The position numbers were made by a program, and so were the translations under genes. A stretch of 64,000 bases of DNA from Blautia sp. (GTDB lineage Bacteria; Bacillota; Clostridia; Lachnospirales; Lachnospiraceae): positions 1-64,000 of the forward strand of contig JAUUSJ010000004.1 in the NCBI GenBank assembly GCA_030841965.1, written 5' to 3'. The notes beneath the pieces were generated by a model that did no database searches, was not told where the DNA came from, and was given only the letters and a program-made list of their open reading frames with translations. This document shows, piece after piece, positions 1-8,517 of the stretch (position 1 is the stretch's first letter; every line of letters begins with the position of its first letter).

Positions 1-1
1 A

Positions 2-70
2 CTTAGCTTTGCCGCTGGAGCACTGTTTGAACGCCGTAGGCGTGAGTTTGCGGGAAGCGGCAAAGCTAAG
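2..70. repeat. 15-bp inverted repeat with inner hairpin
   Basis: Positions 2-16 (CTTAGCTTTGCCGCT) are the exact reverse complement of 56-70. A second small hairpin, ACGCC-GTA-GGCGT, sits inside at 31-43. There is no T-run next to it, so it is not a plain terminator. The shape resembles a dispersed palindromic element, but only one copy is in this window. Confidence 0.6.
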
Positions 71-121
71 TATATCGAAAAACCGTGGGAACGAACGTGT
101 TTTTAGAGGACATATCGGCTC

Positions 122-225
122 TCTCTTCGCGTCTCATTCCATTCAAAGCTATACCTCCCTCCTCTCTTCGCGTCTCATCCCATTCAAAACTATATCTCCC
201 ACCTATCTTTGCGTCTCATCCCATT
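122..225. repeat. 41-bp tandem repeat, two and a half copies
   Basis: Units begin at 122, 163 and 204, each opening with TCTCTTCGCG or a one- or two-base variant and continuing TCTCATYCCATTC. The period is exactly 41 bp. A related block (TCTTTGCGTCT followed downstream by CAAAAATTTT) occurs near 14674-14733 in another intergenic region. Confidence 0.75.
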
Positions 226-278
226 CCAGCAATTCCCCAACGAACAAAAATTTTACGCTAGGTCAAAAAGAAAAATTC

Positions 279-307
279 TTGACGGATAATTGGAGAGCGA
301 ATATACT
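279..307 (+). promoter_or_regulatory. Sigma-A type promoter for the flavin reductase gene
   Basis: TTGACG at 279-284, 17-bp spacer, TATACT at 302-307. Transcription would begin near 314, about 30 nt before the ATG at 345. Confidence 0.7.
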
Positions 308-344
308 ATAGTTAAATTTATATTTTTTAGGAGGAAGAAAGGAT

Positions 345-857
345 ATGTCATATAAAGAGATAAAGATAGAAGAATTGCAGTTTAACCCTTTTTCTAAAAT
401 TGGAAAACAGTGGATGCTTATCACAGCTGGGACGAAGGATAAGTTTAATACAATGACAGCGAGCTGGGGTGGAGTTGGTGTAAACTGGGGAAAGAATGTA
501 GTGACAACTTATATTCGCCCACAGCGCTATACAAAAGAATTTGTGGATGCCAACGATACTTTTACTATTTCTTTTTATAAGGAGGAATATAGAAAAGCGT
601 TGAATATATGCGGAAGTATTTCTGGAAGAGATGAGGATAAGATTGCTAAGGCTGGACTGACTCCTTATTTTGTCGATGATACCGTGGCGTTTGCTGAGGC
701 AGAGATGATTTTAGTTTGTAAGAAATTATATCAGACTGTGTTAGAGCCAGAAGGATTTTTCGATAATGTAAAAGAATTAGATGGAAAATGGTATCCACAG
801 AAGGATTATCATACCATGTATATCTCAGAAGTATTGAGGGTATTAATAAAGGAATAG
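345..857 (+). CDS. Flavin reductase-like FMN-binding protein
   Basis: A 170-residue protein of the flavin reductase domain (flavoredoxin-like) family. Such proteins bind FMN on a split beta-barrel and pass electrons from NAD(P)H or a partner protein; the actual donor and acceptor cannot be told here. The segment around residues 35-60 (TASWGGVGVNWGKN, then YIRPQRYT) matches the family's flavin-binding core, and FTISFYKEEYRKAL follows as usual. The length suits a single-domain member. The ATG has a clear GGAGG box about 10 bases upstream and its own promoter at 279-307. It is followed after 39 bases by the degV gene and probably shares its transcript. The family call is firm; the physiological role is not. 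Confidence 0.85.
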   Translation: MSYKEIKIEELQFNPFSKIGKQWMLITAGTKDKFNTMTASWGGVGVNWGKNVVTTYIRPQRYTKEFVDANDTFTISFYKEEYRKALNICGSISGRDEDKIAKAGLTPYFVDDTVAFAEAEMILVCKKLYQTVLEPEGFFDNVKELDGKWYPQKDYHTMYISEVLRVLIKE

Positions 858-896
858 GAAGAAATCGTGCGTAGGTAGATAGAAAGGAATAAAAGC

Positions 897-1754
897 ATGA
901 AGAAAATTGCGGTTGTTACAGATAGTAACAGTAGTATGAGTCCAGAGGAAGCGAAGGATATGGGAGTATTTTTTATTTCTATGCCTTTTTTTATTGATGG
1001 AGAGCTTTGCTTTGAGGGAAAGGATCTCACACAGGAAAGATTCTACGAGTTATTAAAAAATGACATAGATATTTCAACTTCCCAGCCTTCTCCTGGAGAG
1101 ATTACGAATTTATGGGATGAAATTTTAAAGGAATATGATGAGATTATTCATATTCCAATGTCCAGCGCCCTAAGTAGTTCTTGCCAGACCGCTAATATGT
1201 TGGCGGAGGATTATGACGGGAAAGTTTTTGTCGTAGACAATAGGAGGATTTCCGTCACACAAAGGCGCTCTGTATTAGATGCCCTCTCGATGATTGAGAG
1301 AGGTTATGACGGGGCGAAGATAAAAGAAGTTTTAGAGGAAGAGGCATTAGAGGCCAGTATTTATATCGCTCTTGAGACGTTAAAGTATCTAAAAAAAGGC
1401 GGTCGAATTACACCAGCCGCAGCGATGATTGGAACTGTGTTGAATCTAAAGCCAGTTCTCCAGATTCAAGGCGGGAAGCTGGATTCCTATGCGAAATCAA
1501 GAGGAATGAAGCAGGCAGAGCGCGTTGTTATCGAGGCAATCAAGAAAGATATGCAGGAGAGATTTGCGGGAGAGAAGGTTGTCATTGATGCCTCTTACTC
1601 TGGAAGTAAGGAGCATGGAGAAAAATGGAGAAAAAAGATACAGAAAGTTTTTCCAGAATATGAGATTCATATTGCACCGCTCTCCCTCAGTGTGGCATGT
1701 CATATCGGGGATGGAGCAATTGCGGCTACTTGTACAAAAGTACTAGAGCTATAA
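897..1754 (+). CDS. DegV family fatty-acid-binding protein
   Basis: A 285-residue DegV (FakB-like) protein. Family members bind a single fatty acid and, where FakA is present, present it for phosphorylation before phospholipid synthesis. Family hallmarks are the N-terminal VTDSNSS, the TSQPSPGE loop near residue 60, the IPMSSALSSSCQTA stretch near 90-105, the LKKGGRI motif near 165 and a final HIGDGA. The start is supported by AAAGGAAT eight bases upstream. No FakA homologue lies in this window, so a role in exogenous fatty acid use is inferred from the family only. A long hairpin with a T-rich tail follows at 1825-1906. Confidence 0.92.
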   Translation: MKKIAVVTDSNSSMSPEEAKDMGVFFISMPFFIDGELCFEGKDLTQERFYELLKNDIDISTSQPSPGEITNLWDEILKEYDEIIHIPMSSALSSSCQTANMLAEDYDGKVFVVDNRRISVTQRRSVLDALSMIERGYDGAKIKEVLEEEALEASIYIALETLKYLKKGGRITPAAAMIGTVLNLKPVLQIQGGKLDSYAKSRGMKQAERVVIEAIKKDMQERFAGEKVVIDASYSGSKEHGEKWRKKIQKVFPEYEIHIAPLSLSVACHIGDGAIAATCTKVLEL

Positions 1755-1824
1755 TCATTGTGCATGGCCAAACGATGACGAATCTTTTGTCTATAGTATC
1801 GTCCGTTTTAGTAGGTATTTTAGG

Positions 1825-1906
1825 AAAGTCTTAGAAATTTTGTCATTATCGGATGGAGGAAAATCCAATTCGAGAGTGACAGAGTTTCTAGGACTTTTAT
1901 TTTTTC
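1825..1906 (+). terminator. Long imperfect hairpin with T-tail after degV
   Basis: Positions 1825-1845 pair with 1877-1897 over 21 bp with a few G-U pairs, enclosing a 31-base loop that itself holds GGAT/ATCC, and a T-rich run (TTTTATTTTTTC) follows. It sits 70 bases after the degV stop and is best read as a terminator. Confidence 0.6.
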
Positions 1907-1943
1907 TTCCAGAAATTTTCAGAAAAATTTCATATTATTATAA

Positions 1944-1972
1944 TTGTAAAAAAAAATAAAATATGGTAATAT
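1944..1972 (+). promoter_or_regulatory. Probable promoter for the DUF5688 gene
   Basis: TTGTAA at 1944-1949, 17-bp A-rich spacer, TAATAT at 1967-1972, followed by the gene at 2016. The whole region is AT-rich, which lowers certainty. Confidence 0.45.
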
Positions 1973-2015
1973 ATGGTAGAAGACATGTTTTCAAATGAAA
2001 TTTAAGGAGGACTAG

Positions 2016-2894
2016 ATGAATTACGAGCAATTTTTGCAGTATGTGAAGGAGCATATTGTAGATGAGATAATAGACGGACAGCAATGTCATGTCTTTATTA
2101 AAAAATTAAATAAGAATAACGGCTTATATGTAGACAGTCTCTATATTCACAGAGAGGGGAGCCAAGTTTCTCCCTCCATTGAGCTAAACTCTTTTTATGA
2201 GCGATATATGGATGGGGAGAGTGAGAGGGAGATTTTGAGACAGATAGCAGACTTATATGAGAATAATATGGATTGCGGTTTTTCCCTTCCCGTTTCCATC
2301 AGAGATTTTTCTGCCATTTCTGACCGTATTATTATGAGATTGATTAGTTATGATAAGAATCAAGATATTTTACAGGAAGTTCCGCATCTTAAGATACTGG
2401 ATTTAGCGATTACTTTTCGATGGTTGGCATATCAAGATGAGGTAGGTGTCTCGACTGCTTTGATTACGAACCTTGAGATGGAGGCATGGAATAAAGAGGT
2501 CGAGCAATTATACGAGATTGGAAAGGAGAATACACCGAACTTTTTCCCAGCGAGACTTAGGACGATGAGAGAAGTGCTTAGAGATTATGTCGATATAGGA
2601 GAGGATGGCGGAGAAGTTTATATTTTGACGAATCAGATAGGAATTCACGGAGCCATATGTATGTTGTATGAGCCGGTATTGGAGAAGTTTGGAAGACAGA
2701 TTGGGGGAGATTTCTTTATTCTGCCAAGCAGTATCCATGAGGTTATTTTAGTTCCTGTGACCCAATATTTAAAAAAGGAAGATTTATATCAGCTTGTGAG
2801 ACAGGCGAACAATTCTATCGTTTCTGCGGAGGAGGTATTATCCGATTCTGTTTATTTATATGAGAGGCAGAAGCATCGTATTTCAATTCTATAA
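2016..2894 (+). CDS. DUF5688 family protein
   Basis: A 292-residue protein of a family frequent in Lachnospiraceae and of unknown function. Recognisable blocks are VPHLKILDLAITFRWL near residues 125-140, the LEMEAW segment near 150-155, NTPNFFPARLRTM near 172-185, YILTNQIGIHGA near 204-215, and a C-terminal SDSVYLYERQKHRI. There is no signal peptide or membrane segment, so it should be cytosolic. An AAGGAGG box precedes the ATG. It stands alone between the 1825-1906 hairpin and the cold-shock gene promoter, so context gives no clue to function. Paralogues are commonly present in several copies per genome. Confidence 0.8.
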   Translation: MNYEQFLQYVKEHIVDEIIDGQQCHVFIKKLNKNNGLYVDSLYIHREGSQVSPSIELNSFYERYMDGESEREILRQIADLYENNMDCGFSLPVSIRDFSAISDRIIMRLISYDKNQDILQEVPHLKILDLAITFRWLAYQDEVGVSTALITNLEMEAWNKEVEQLYEIGKENTPNFFPARLRTMREVLRDYVDIGEDGGEVYILTNQIGIHGAICMLYEPVLEKFGRQIGGDFFILPSSIHEVILVPVTQYLKKEDLYQLVRQANNSIVSAEEVLSDSVYLYERQKHRISIL

Positions 2895-3015
2895 TTTTCT
2901 AAAAAAACACAAAAAAAGACAAAAATACACTCAAAATATATCAAAAACAAAATAAAAAGAATAAATTTTGAAAAAAATGAACATTCAAAATATTTAAATA
3001 ATTCTTACACCTTTG

Positions 3016-3044
3016 TTGACTTTCCATTTTTTATATGATATTAT
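3016..3044 (+). promoter_or_regulatory. Promoter of the cold-shock gene
   Basis: TTGACT at 3016-3021, 17-bp spacer, TATTAT at 3039-3044. The predicted leader is short (about 45 nt), with no room for the long cold-box leader known from E. coli cspA. Confidence 0.65.
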
Positions 3045-3095
3045 AGGAACATCGCTAATTTTGGCGGGAATAATATTTATTTTGGAGGTAACATC

Positions 3096-3296
3096 ATGAG
3101 CAAAGGTACAGTAAAGTGGTTCAATAATCAAAAGGGATATGGATTTATCTCAGATGAGCAGGGCAAAGACGTTTTTGTACATTATACAGGATTGAATATG
3201 GAAGGATTTAAATCTTTAGAAGAGGGACAAAGCGTTGAGTTCGATGTCGTAGAAGGAGCAAAAGGACCACAGGCAACTAATGTTACTAAGCTATAA
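3096..3296 (+). CDS. Cold-shock domain protein
   Basis: A 66-residue single cold-shock domain. These small OB-fold proteins bind single-stranded RNA and DNA and melt RNA structure. The RNP1 motif KGYGFI (residues 15-20) and the RNP2-like motif DVFVHY (residues 27-32) are intact; the third aromatic of RNP2 is Tyr instead of the usual Phe. The TGGAGG box ten bases before the ATG fixes the start. It is monocistronic, with its own promoter and a strong bidirectional terminator (3336-3406). Whether it is cold-induced cannot be judged from the sequence. Confidence 0.95.
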   Translation: MSKGTVKWFNNQKGYGFISDEQGKDVFVHYTGLNMEGFKSLEEGQSVEFDVVEGAKGPQATNVTKL

Positions 3297-3335
3297 ATTC
3301 GTACCTTTTTGAGTATATAAGCCATAAAGACGAAC

Positions 3336-3406
3336 AAAAAAGGCTGTTATAGGAGATTTTAATCATATAGTATATATGAGAATAATCTCTTATGACAGCC
3401 TTTTCT
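3336..3406. terminator. Bidirectional terminator between csp and the DUF4250 gene
   Basis: AAAAAGGCTGTTATAGGAGATT pairs with the segment ending ACAGCCTTTT (3381-3404). A- and T-runs flank the stem, so it can end both the + strand csp transcript and the convergent minus-strand transcript. Confidence 0.8.
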
Positions 3407-3424
3407 TTATGCCTAAGATATTGT

Positions 3425-3613
3425 CTACACAAATTGATTTTTTTTCTCATCGTATGTGAAGCCAAAATGATTCAGTTCATAATTAATATCCTCTTTAGAA
3501 ACCTGCATGTCTGAACAGAGATGGTCTAAAGATGGATAGAAGTCTCTGAGGCGAGTATTGATAAAGCTGTATAAAATAAATGGGTCTTTTGGTAAAGTTT
3601 CCTTTGAATTCAT
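3425..3613 (-). CDS. DUF4250 domain protein
   Basis: A 62-residue protein reading on the minus strand. It matches the small DUF4250 family found in Clostridia and other anaerobes: LPKDPFILYSFINTRLRDFYPSLDHL at the front and a closing FTYDEKKNQFV. The family has no established function. An AAAGGAGT box lies 11 bases upstream of the ATG (complement of 3614-3635). It converges on the csp gene and shares its terminator. I see no membrane segment or cysteines. Confidence 0.8.
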   Translation of the reverse strand: MNSKETLPKDPFILYSFINTRLRDFYPSLDHLCSDMQVSKEDINYELNHFGFTYDEKKNQFV

Positions 3614-3674
3614 CTTAAATTACTCCTTTCTTTTGGATATTTGTCGACTATGTTTTTGCAAAGTCATACGGTTC

Positions 3675-3703
3675 TTGCTATCTGAAATAATTGCTGATAC
3701 AAT
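3675..3703 (+). promoter_or_regulatory. Promoter for the phosphatase-rarA transcript
   Basis: TTGCTA at 3675-3680, 17-bp spacer, TACAAT at 3698-3703. The next + strand gene is at 3809, giving a leader near 100 nt in which I see no strong structure. Confidence 0.55.
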
Positions 3704-3808
3704 AGAGAAGGATGTTTGTTTAAAAAAACAAAAAATGCAAGAAACATAGCCAATTTATTCATTATTATATAGGATGAATCCTCTAAGGTCAAGGAGAAAA
3801 AAAGAAAA

Positions 3809-4402
3809 ATGGAGATTTATTTTGTCAGACATGGTCAAACCGACTATAATATACTTGGAAAATACTATGGAAAAACGGATATTCCATTAAATAAAATAGG
3901 AGAAAAACAGGCGAGAGAGATGGCAAAATTTTTGTCAAGAGTTCCTATTGAGAAAATTATTACAAGTCCGCTAAAGAGAGCCTATGATACAGCGAGGATA
4001 ATCGCTGAGGAGAGAGAAATTCCGATAGAAAAAGAAGAGTTGCTCTGTGAACAGGATTTTGGAATATTTGAAGGAAAAAGCTATATAGAACTTCAAAAAG
4101 AATATCCAGCGGAATTAAGAGCGTGGAATGAGGATTTTTCTAATACAGCGCCAAAAGGCGGAGAGAGTTTTAGGCAGGTCAGAGAGAGAATGGATAGGTT
4201 TATAGAAAAATTAAGGGAGCAAGAAGAAGAGAGAATTTTGCTCGTGGCGCATAAGGGGAGCTTTGGACATTTTTTTGCGTCGATACTAGGGCTTTCGCTT
4301 GAGGGATTTTGGAATTTTACGTTTGAGCAGGGCTGTTATTCCAAGATTTCAATAGAAGATGGGTATGCGATTATAAGGAAGATAAATGAAAGGATTGGAT
4401 GA
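3809..4402 (+). CDS. Histidine phosphatase family protein
   Basis: A 197-residue member of the phosphoglycerate mutase/histidine phosphatase superfamily. The catalytic RHG (residues 7-9, FVRHGQTDYN) and the second histidine in LLVAHKGS (near residue 150) are both present, as is the SPLKRAYDTA arginine motif. It could be a cofactor-independent phosphatase such as an alpha-ribazole phosphatase or a sugar phosphatase; substrate cannot be assigned. No cobalamin genes are nearby, which weakens the CobC reading. It ends one base before the likely rarA start, so the two are translationally coupled. Confidence 0.88.
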   Translation: MEIYFVRHGQTDYNILGKYYGKTDIPLNKIGEKQAREMAKFLSRVPIEKIITSPLKRAYDTARIIAEEREIPIEKEELLCEQDFGIFEGKSYIELQKEYPAELRAWNEDFSNTAPKGGESFRQVRERMDRFIEKLREQEEERILLVAHKGSFGHFFASILGLSLEGFWNFTFEQGCYSKISIEDGYAIIRKINERIG

Positions 4403-4403
4403 G

Positions 4404-5732
4404 ATGGATTTATTTGATTATATGAGAGAAAAGAAAATGGAACAGGAGGCTCCACTTGCGGGGAGAATGCGGCCAGAGACATTGGAAGAGATTGTGGGAC
4501 AACAACATATTATCGGAAAAGATAAGATGCTCTACCGCGCAATTTTGGCAGATAAATTGAGTTCACTTATCTTCTATGGACCTCCGGGAACGGGAAAGAC
4601 AAGCTTAGCGAGAGTCATCGCCAATACGACGAGTGCTGTCTTTACACAGATGAATGCCACGACCTCTGGAAAAAAGGAGATGGAAAAAGCCGTGGAATCT
4701 GCCAAGAATAATTTGGGAATGTACGGGAAAAAGACGATTTTATTCGTGGATGAAATTCACCGATTTAATAAGGCACAGCAAGATTATCTGCTTCCATTTG
4801 TGGAGGATGGAACGATTATTCTGATTGGAGCTACGACAGAGAATCCGTATTTTGAGGTGAATAACGCCCTCTTATCCCGCTCTAATATTTTTGAATTAAA
4901 GCCGCTGGAGAGGGAAGATATTAAAGCGTTGATTCGAAGAGCAGTGTCAGATGAGAAGAAAGGAATGGGAGTTTATAAGGTAAAGATAGAGGAGGATGCT
5001 GTAGAATTTTTGGCCGATATGGCGGAGGGAGATGCGAGAAGGGCATTGAATGCCGTGGAATTAGGAGTATTGACGACCAAGAGAGCGAAGGACGGTATCA
5101 TTTATTTTACGCTAAAGACTGCGGAGGAATGTATCCAAAAAAGGGTGGTACGGTATGAGAAAAATGGAGATAACCACTATGACGTGATTTCGGCTTTTAT
5201 AAAGAGTATGAGGGGCTCAGACCCAGATGCCGCCGTTTTTTATCTCGCAAAGATGCTAAAGGCTGGGGAGAGTGTCTCTTTTATCTCCAGAAGAATTGTC
5301 ATCTGTGCTGCGGAGGATGTGGGACTTGCCGACCCGAATGCCTTAGTTGTGGCGAACGCCGCAGCAGATGCCGTGGAGCGTCTTGGTATGCCAGAGGCTA
5401 GAATTCCTCTTGCAGAGGCGGCTATTTATATTGCAACTGCTCCAAAGAGTAATGCCGCCTACATGGCAATTAACCGCGCAATGCAATATGTAGAAAAGCA
5501 TCATACAGATGCCATCCCAGCTTATTTGCAGGAGGCGGGATATAAGGGAGCGAAGAAATTAAATCGAGGGATTGGATACCAGTATGCGCATGACTATAAA
5601 AATCATTATGTAAAGCAACAATACCTTCCAGATAATGTACAGGGAGAAAAGTTTTATATTCCAGGGGAGCTTGGACAGGAAAAAGATAGGGTGGAATATT
5701 TGAAGAAAATATATGAGGAATCAGATATGTGA
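4404..5732 (+). CDS. rarA: Replication-associated recombination protein A (AAA ATPase)
   Basis: RarA (MgsA) is a clamp-loader-like AAA+ ATPase that acts at stalled replication forks. Visible motifs: RMRPETLEEIVGQQHIIG at the front, Walker A GPPGTGKTS, Walker B LFVDEIHRFNK, sensor 1 GATTENP and the arginine finger LLSRS. The C-terminal half carries the RarA-specific tetramerisation domain (SMRGSDPDAAVFYLAKML and later HDYKNHYVKQQYLPD). I place the start at 4404, where AAAGGA (4389-4394) is nine bases upstream and the protein begins MDLFDYM as family members do; an in-frame ATG at 4386 is the alternative and would overlap the upstream gene by 17 bases. With the 4404 start the protein is 442 residues, normal for the family. 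Confidence 0.93.
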   Translation: MDLFDYMREKKMEQEAPLAGRMRPETLEEIVGQQHIIGKDKMLYRAILADKLSSLIFYGPPGTGKTSLARVIANTTSAVFTQMNATTSGKKEMEKAVESAKNNLGMYGKKTILFVDEIHRFNKAQQDYLLPFVEDGTIILIGATTENPYFEVNNALLSRSNIFELKPLEREDIKALIRRAVSDEKKGMGVYKVKIEEDAVEFLADMAEGDARRALNAVELGVLTTKRAKDGIIYFTLKTAEECIQKRVVRYEKNGDNHYDVISAFIKSMRGSDPDAAVFYLAKMLKAGESVSFISRRIVICAAEDVGLADPNALVVANAAADAVERLGMPEARIPLAEAAIYIATAPKSNAAYMAINRAMQYVEKHHTDAIPAYLQEAGYKGAKKLNRGIGYQYAHDYKNHYVKQQYLPDNVQGEKFYIPGELGQEKDRVEYLKKIYEESDM

Positions 5733-5752
5733 TAGATTTTCATGAAAGAATA

Positions 5753-5781
5753 TTGCTTTTTGGAGTAAATACAGTTACAAT
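5753..5781 (+). promoter_or_regulatory. Promoter for the surface acylation cassette
   Basis: TTGCTT at 5753-5758, 17-bp spacer, TACAAT at 5776-5781, about 30 bases before the SGNH gene start. Confidence 0.55.
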
Positions 5782-5810
5782 AGAAAAAAGTAGAAATTGA
5801 GGGTAAGAGT

Positions 5811-6599
5811 ATGAAAATAATAGAAAAACATTGGAAGATTTTACTTATTATTTGTCTTGGAGTGGCAGTTATCCTCGGAATTTGTCTAAAAGTTTTTATT
5901 GACCGAGGGAACGAGAGAGAGAAAACAACCCAAAATTCTCTAAAGAAATTAGAAAGTTTGGCTGCAAATAAAGATAATTTGAGTGAGATTGAGAAGGAAA
6001 TTCAAGAAAAAGATGATGCGACTAGGACGACTCGCTCTGTGGAAGAGGTGACATCGACAGATAATATTAATAGTTTAAATACGAGATATATAGGTTCTGT
6101 CGTCGTCGGGGATTCGATTACAGAGGGACTTACTGCATTTAGTATATTAAGTTCGGATAAAGTTGTGTATAAGAGGGGAGTCAGCATAAAAGATACAAAA
6201 TCCCTTCTGGATACGGCGGCGGGGCTCAATCCGACGAATCTTTTTTTAGCTTTTGGTATGAATGATATAGAGACATATAAGTCAGATATTGATTCTTTTA
6301 TCGCCGCCTATAAGGAGAAGATAGAGTATGTAAGACAGATTATGCCGAATGCCAAGATTTTTGTCAATAGCATACAGCCAGCTACGGCAACGGTGATTGC
6401 GAAGAGAACGGATTTTTCTAGAGTACCGCAGTATGACGAGGCGCTTCAGAAAATGTGTGAGGAACTTTCCATTACATATATTGATAATCAGTATATTTTG
6501 GAAGAGCATCCAGAGTTTTATGCGCAGGATGGAATCCATGTTTCATCTTCCTATTACCCAATCTGGTTAGAAAATATGGCAGAAAAGGCGGGGATTTAA
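5811..6599 (+). CDS. Membrane-anchored SGNH/GDSL hydrolase
   Basis: A 262-residue exported SGNH-fold esterase or transferase. Residues 8-28 form one N-terminal membrane anchor, followed by a polar linker. Block I is VGDSITEGLT with the nucleophile Ser102; block III is FGMNDIE; block V is DGIHVS with Asp240 and His243, completing the catalytic triad. In surface O-acetylation systems such proteins move acetyl groups onto, or remove them from, peptidoglycan or polysaccharide. It heads a four-gene unit with DUF4358, MBOAT and DHHW proteins. Its TAA overlaps the next ATG. The membrane-linked partner genes make a role in cell-wall or exopolysaccharide acylation likely, but the acceptor is unknown. 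Confidence 0.85.
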   Translation: MKIIEKHWKILLIICLGVAVILGICLKVFIDRGNEREKTTQNSLKKLESLAANKDNLSEIEKEIQEKDDATRTTRSVEEVTSTDNINSLNTRYIGSVVVGDSITEGLTAFSILSSDKVVYKRGVSIKDTKSLLDTAAGLNPTNLFLAFGMNDIETYKSDIDSFIAAYKEKIEYVRQIMPNAKIFVNSIQPATATVIAKRTDFSRVPQYDEALQKMCEELSITYIDNQYILEEHPEFYAQDGIHVSSSYYPIWLENMAEKAGI

Positions 6600-7081
6600 T
6601 GATGGACCGAACGATGACGATATTAAAAATCTTAATGCTTTGTTTTTTGTTTGGATTTTTATTTTATCTAAATACAAGAGATAGTACAAAAGATATATCC
6701 GTGAGTGAGATTGCAAAGCAACTAAAAGAAGAGGAAAGCATAGCCAATTTAGTAGAGGGAGATGCCAACTCACTAAAACGTTATTATAGTCTAAACGCCA
6801 ATGATTATGATGGATTTGCATTATGGACTTCAGAAAATCCTATGGATGTGGACGAGGTCATTGTCATAAAAGCAAAGTCGGATGAGCAGATGGATGATTT
6901 AGAGGATAGTATAGAAGATAGAATTAAGACGCAAAAGCAAAACTTCGAGGGATATGGAGCTGAGCAGACGGCTTTACTAGAAGAGAGCATTGTAGTGACA
7001 AGAGGAGATTATATATTTTTTGCTGTCTCTAAGAATGCAGCTTCCTGGGAATCTATATTTTTAGAATGCATAAAACGATGA
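6599..7081 (+). CDS. DUF4358 membrane-anchored protein
   Basis: A 160-residue protein with one N-terminal membrane segment (about residues 5-24) and an extracytoplasmic domain. It matches the DUF4358 family: NANDYDGFALWTSENPMDVDEVIVIK in the middle and a C-terminal SWESIFLECIK-type end. Function is unknown, but family members are often found beside MBOAT and DHHW genes, as here. The start overlaps the preceding stop (TAATG); an alternative ATG lies three bases on. The Shine-Dalgarno site is weak, in keeping with translational coupling. I infer that it is an accessory of the acyl-transfer complex. Confidence 0.75.
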   Translation: MMDRTMTILKILMLCFLFGFLFYLNTRDSTKDISVSEIAKQLKEEESIANLVEGDANSLKRYYSLNANDYDGFALWTSENPMDVDEVIVIKAKSDEQMDDLEDSIEDRIKTQKQNFEGYGAEQTALLEESIVVTRGDYIFFAVSKNAASWESIFLECIKR

Positions 7082-7102
7082 GAATGAGATAAGAGGTAGA
7101 AC

Positions 7103-8494
7103 ATGATATTTAGTAGCATATATTTTATATTTATATTTTTGCCAGTAGTAATCCTTTTGTATTTTCTGGCACCACCGATATTAAAGAATACAGTGCTTTT
7201 TATTTCTAGTATTTTCTTTTATGCCTGGGGAGAGCCCATCTATATTGTGTTGATGCTTTTTAGCATTGTATTTAATTTTATGATGGGAATTGACATAGAT
7301 AATCACAGAGATGATAAGCATTATCAAAAGTTAAATTTAATTTTTACGATTATTGTAGATTTATTTATTTTAGGATTTTTTAAGTATTATGGATTTTTGC
7401 TGGATACGATAAATCAGTTATTACATATCAATATCTCATATAAGGCATTGGCGCTTCCGGTAGGTATTTCTTTTTATACGTTCCAGACATTATCGTACGT
7501 GATTGATGTATACTGGGGCAAGGTAAAAGCGCAGAGGAATATCATCGACTTTGGACTTTATGTCAGTATGTTTCCACAGTTGATTGCAGGACCGATTGTC
7601 AAGTATATTGATATAGAAAAACAGCTGAAAAATAGAAAGATAACGATTGTGACAATCGGGCAGGGGATGGAGTTTTTTGTGAAGGGATTGGCGAAGAAAG
7701 TATTGCTCGCCAATAATATAGGTGCCCTGGCGACAGAGATATCTGCTCTCTCAGCAGATAAGACATCGACTATCACCGCAATCTTGGGAGTTATCGCCTA
7801 CAGTATGCAGATTTATTTTGATTTTAGTGGATACTCCGATATGGCAATTGGTCTTGGTAAGATGTTTGGTTTTACATTTATGAAAAATTTTGATTATCCG
7901 TATACGTCAAAGAGTGTCACAGAATTCTGGAGAAGATGGCATATCTCTCTTGGAAGTTGGTTTCGACAGTATGTATATATTCCGCTCGGAGGTAATCGAG
8001 TGGGTACGATAAAGCATATTCGTAATATTTTTATTGTATGGTTTGCTACAGGACTTTGGCATGGAGCAAGCTGGAATTTTGTCCTATGGGGTGTATTTTT
8101 TGGAGTACTGCTTCTTTTTGAAAAGTATTTTTTCTTACAAAAACTGGAGAAACTTCCTACTATCCTGTCACATATTTATACATTAGTCTGTGTAAATATT
8201 AGCTGGATTTTTTTTGAGAATACATCTTTGAGTAAGATTGGACATGTGTTTAGGATGATTTTGGGAATGGGAAATGGATTTATCGATATCAGAGCTTTAT
8301 ACTATATAAAAACAAATTTTCTCTTGTTTTTCATATGTATTTTATGTTGTAGTCCGTTCTTATATCGAATTTTTAAGAAGTTAACTGTGAAAAATAGGTG
8401 TATAGGCTTGATTATTAATATTGGTCTATTTATAATTAGTATTGCATATCTAGTATATGATACTTATAATCCATTTTTATATTTTCGATTCTAG
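7103..8494 (+). CDS. MBOAT family O-acyltransferase
   Basis: A 463-residue polytopic membrane protein of the MBOAT family (DltB/AlgI type), which carries activated acyl groups across the membrane to a cell-surface acceptor. The signature FWRRWHISLGSWFRQYVYIP (His280) and the catalytic ATGLWHGASWNFVLWG (His320) are intact, and about ten hydrophobic helices are spread over the length. The gene order with SGNH, DUF4358 and DHHW proteins points to an AlgI-like polysaccharide or peptidoglycan O-acetylation system; no dltA/dltC genes are nearby, so teichoic acid D-alanylation is less likely. A GAGGT box lies just upstream of the ATG. Confidence 0.93.
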   Translation: MIFSSIYFIFIFLPVVILLYFLAPPILKNTVLFISSIFFYAWGEPIYIVLMLFSIVFNFMMGIDIDNHRDDKHYQKLNLIFTIIVDLFILGFFKYYGFLLDTINQLLHINISYKALALPVGISFYTFQTLSYVIDVYWGKVKAQRNIIDFGLYVSMFPQLIAGPIVKYIDIEKQLKNRKITIVTIGQGMEFFVKGLAKKVLLANNIGALATEISALSADKTSTITAILGVIAYSMQIYFDFSGYSDMAIGLGKMFGFTFMKNFDYPYTSKSVTEFWRRWHISLGSWFRQYVYIPLGGNRVGTIKHIRNIFIVWFATGLWHGASWNFVLWGVFFGVLLLFEKYFFLQKLEKLPTILSHIYTLVCVNISWIFFENTSLSKIGHVFRMILGMGNGFIDIRALYYIKTNFLLFFICILCCSPFLYRIFKKLTVKNRCIGLIINIGLFIISIAYLVYDTYNPFLYFRF

Positions 8495-8517
8495 GAAAGA
8501 AAGAGAGGAAAAAGAGA

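Larger units (their letters stand above)
1..344. other. Intergenic region with repeats, no gene
   Basis: No convincing gene is visible. One open frame (9-311) runs straight through an inverted repeat and three tandem repeats, has no ribosome binding site and a low-complexity product, so I do not call it. The stretch holds a 15-bp inverted repeat (2-16 with 56-70), a 41-bp tandem repeat (122-225) and a promoter for the gene at 345. Confidence 0.7.

Noticed and set aside
9..311. 100-codon open frame at the left edge
   Set aside because: It crosses the inverted repeat and tandem repeats, has no ribosome binding site, and overlaps the promoter of the next gene.
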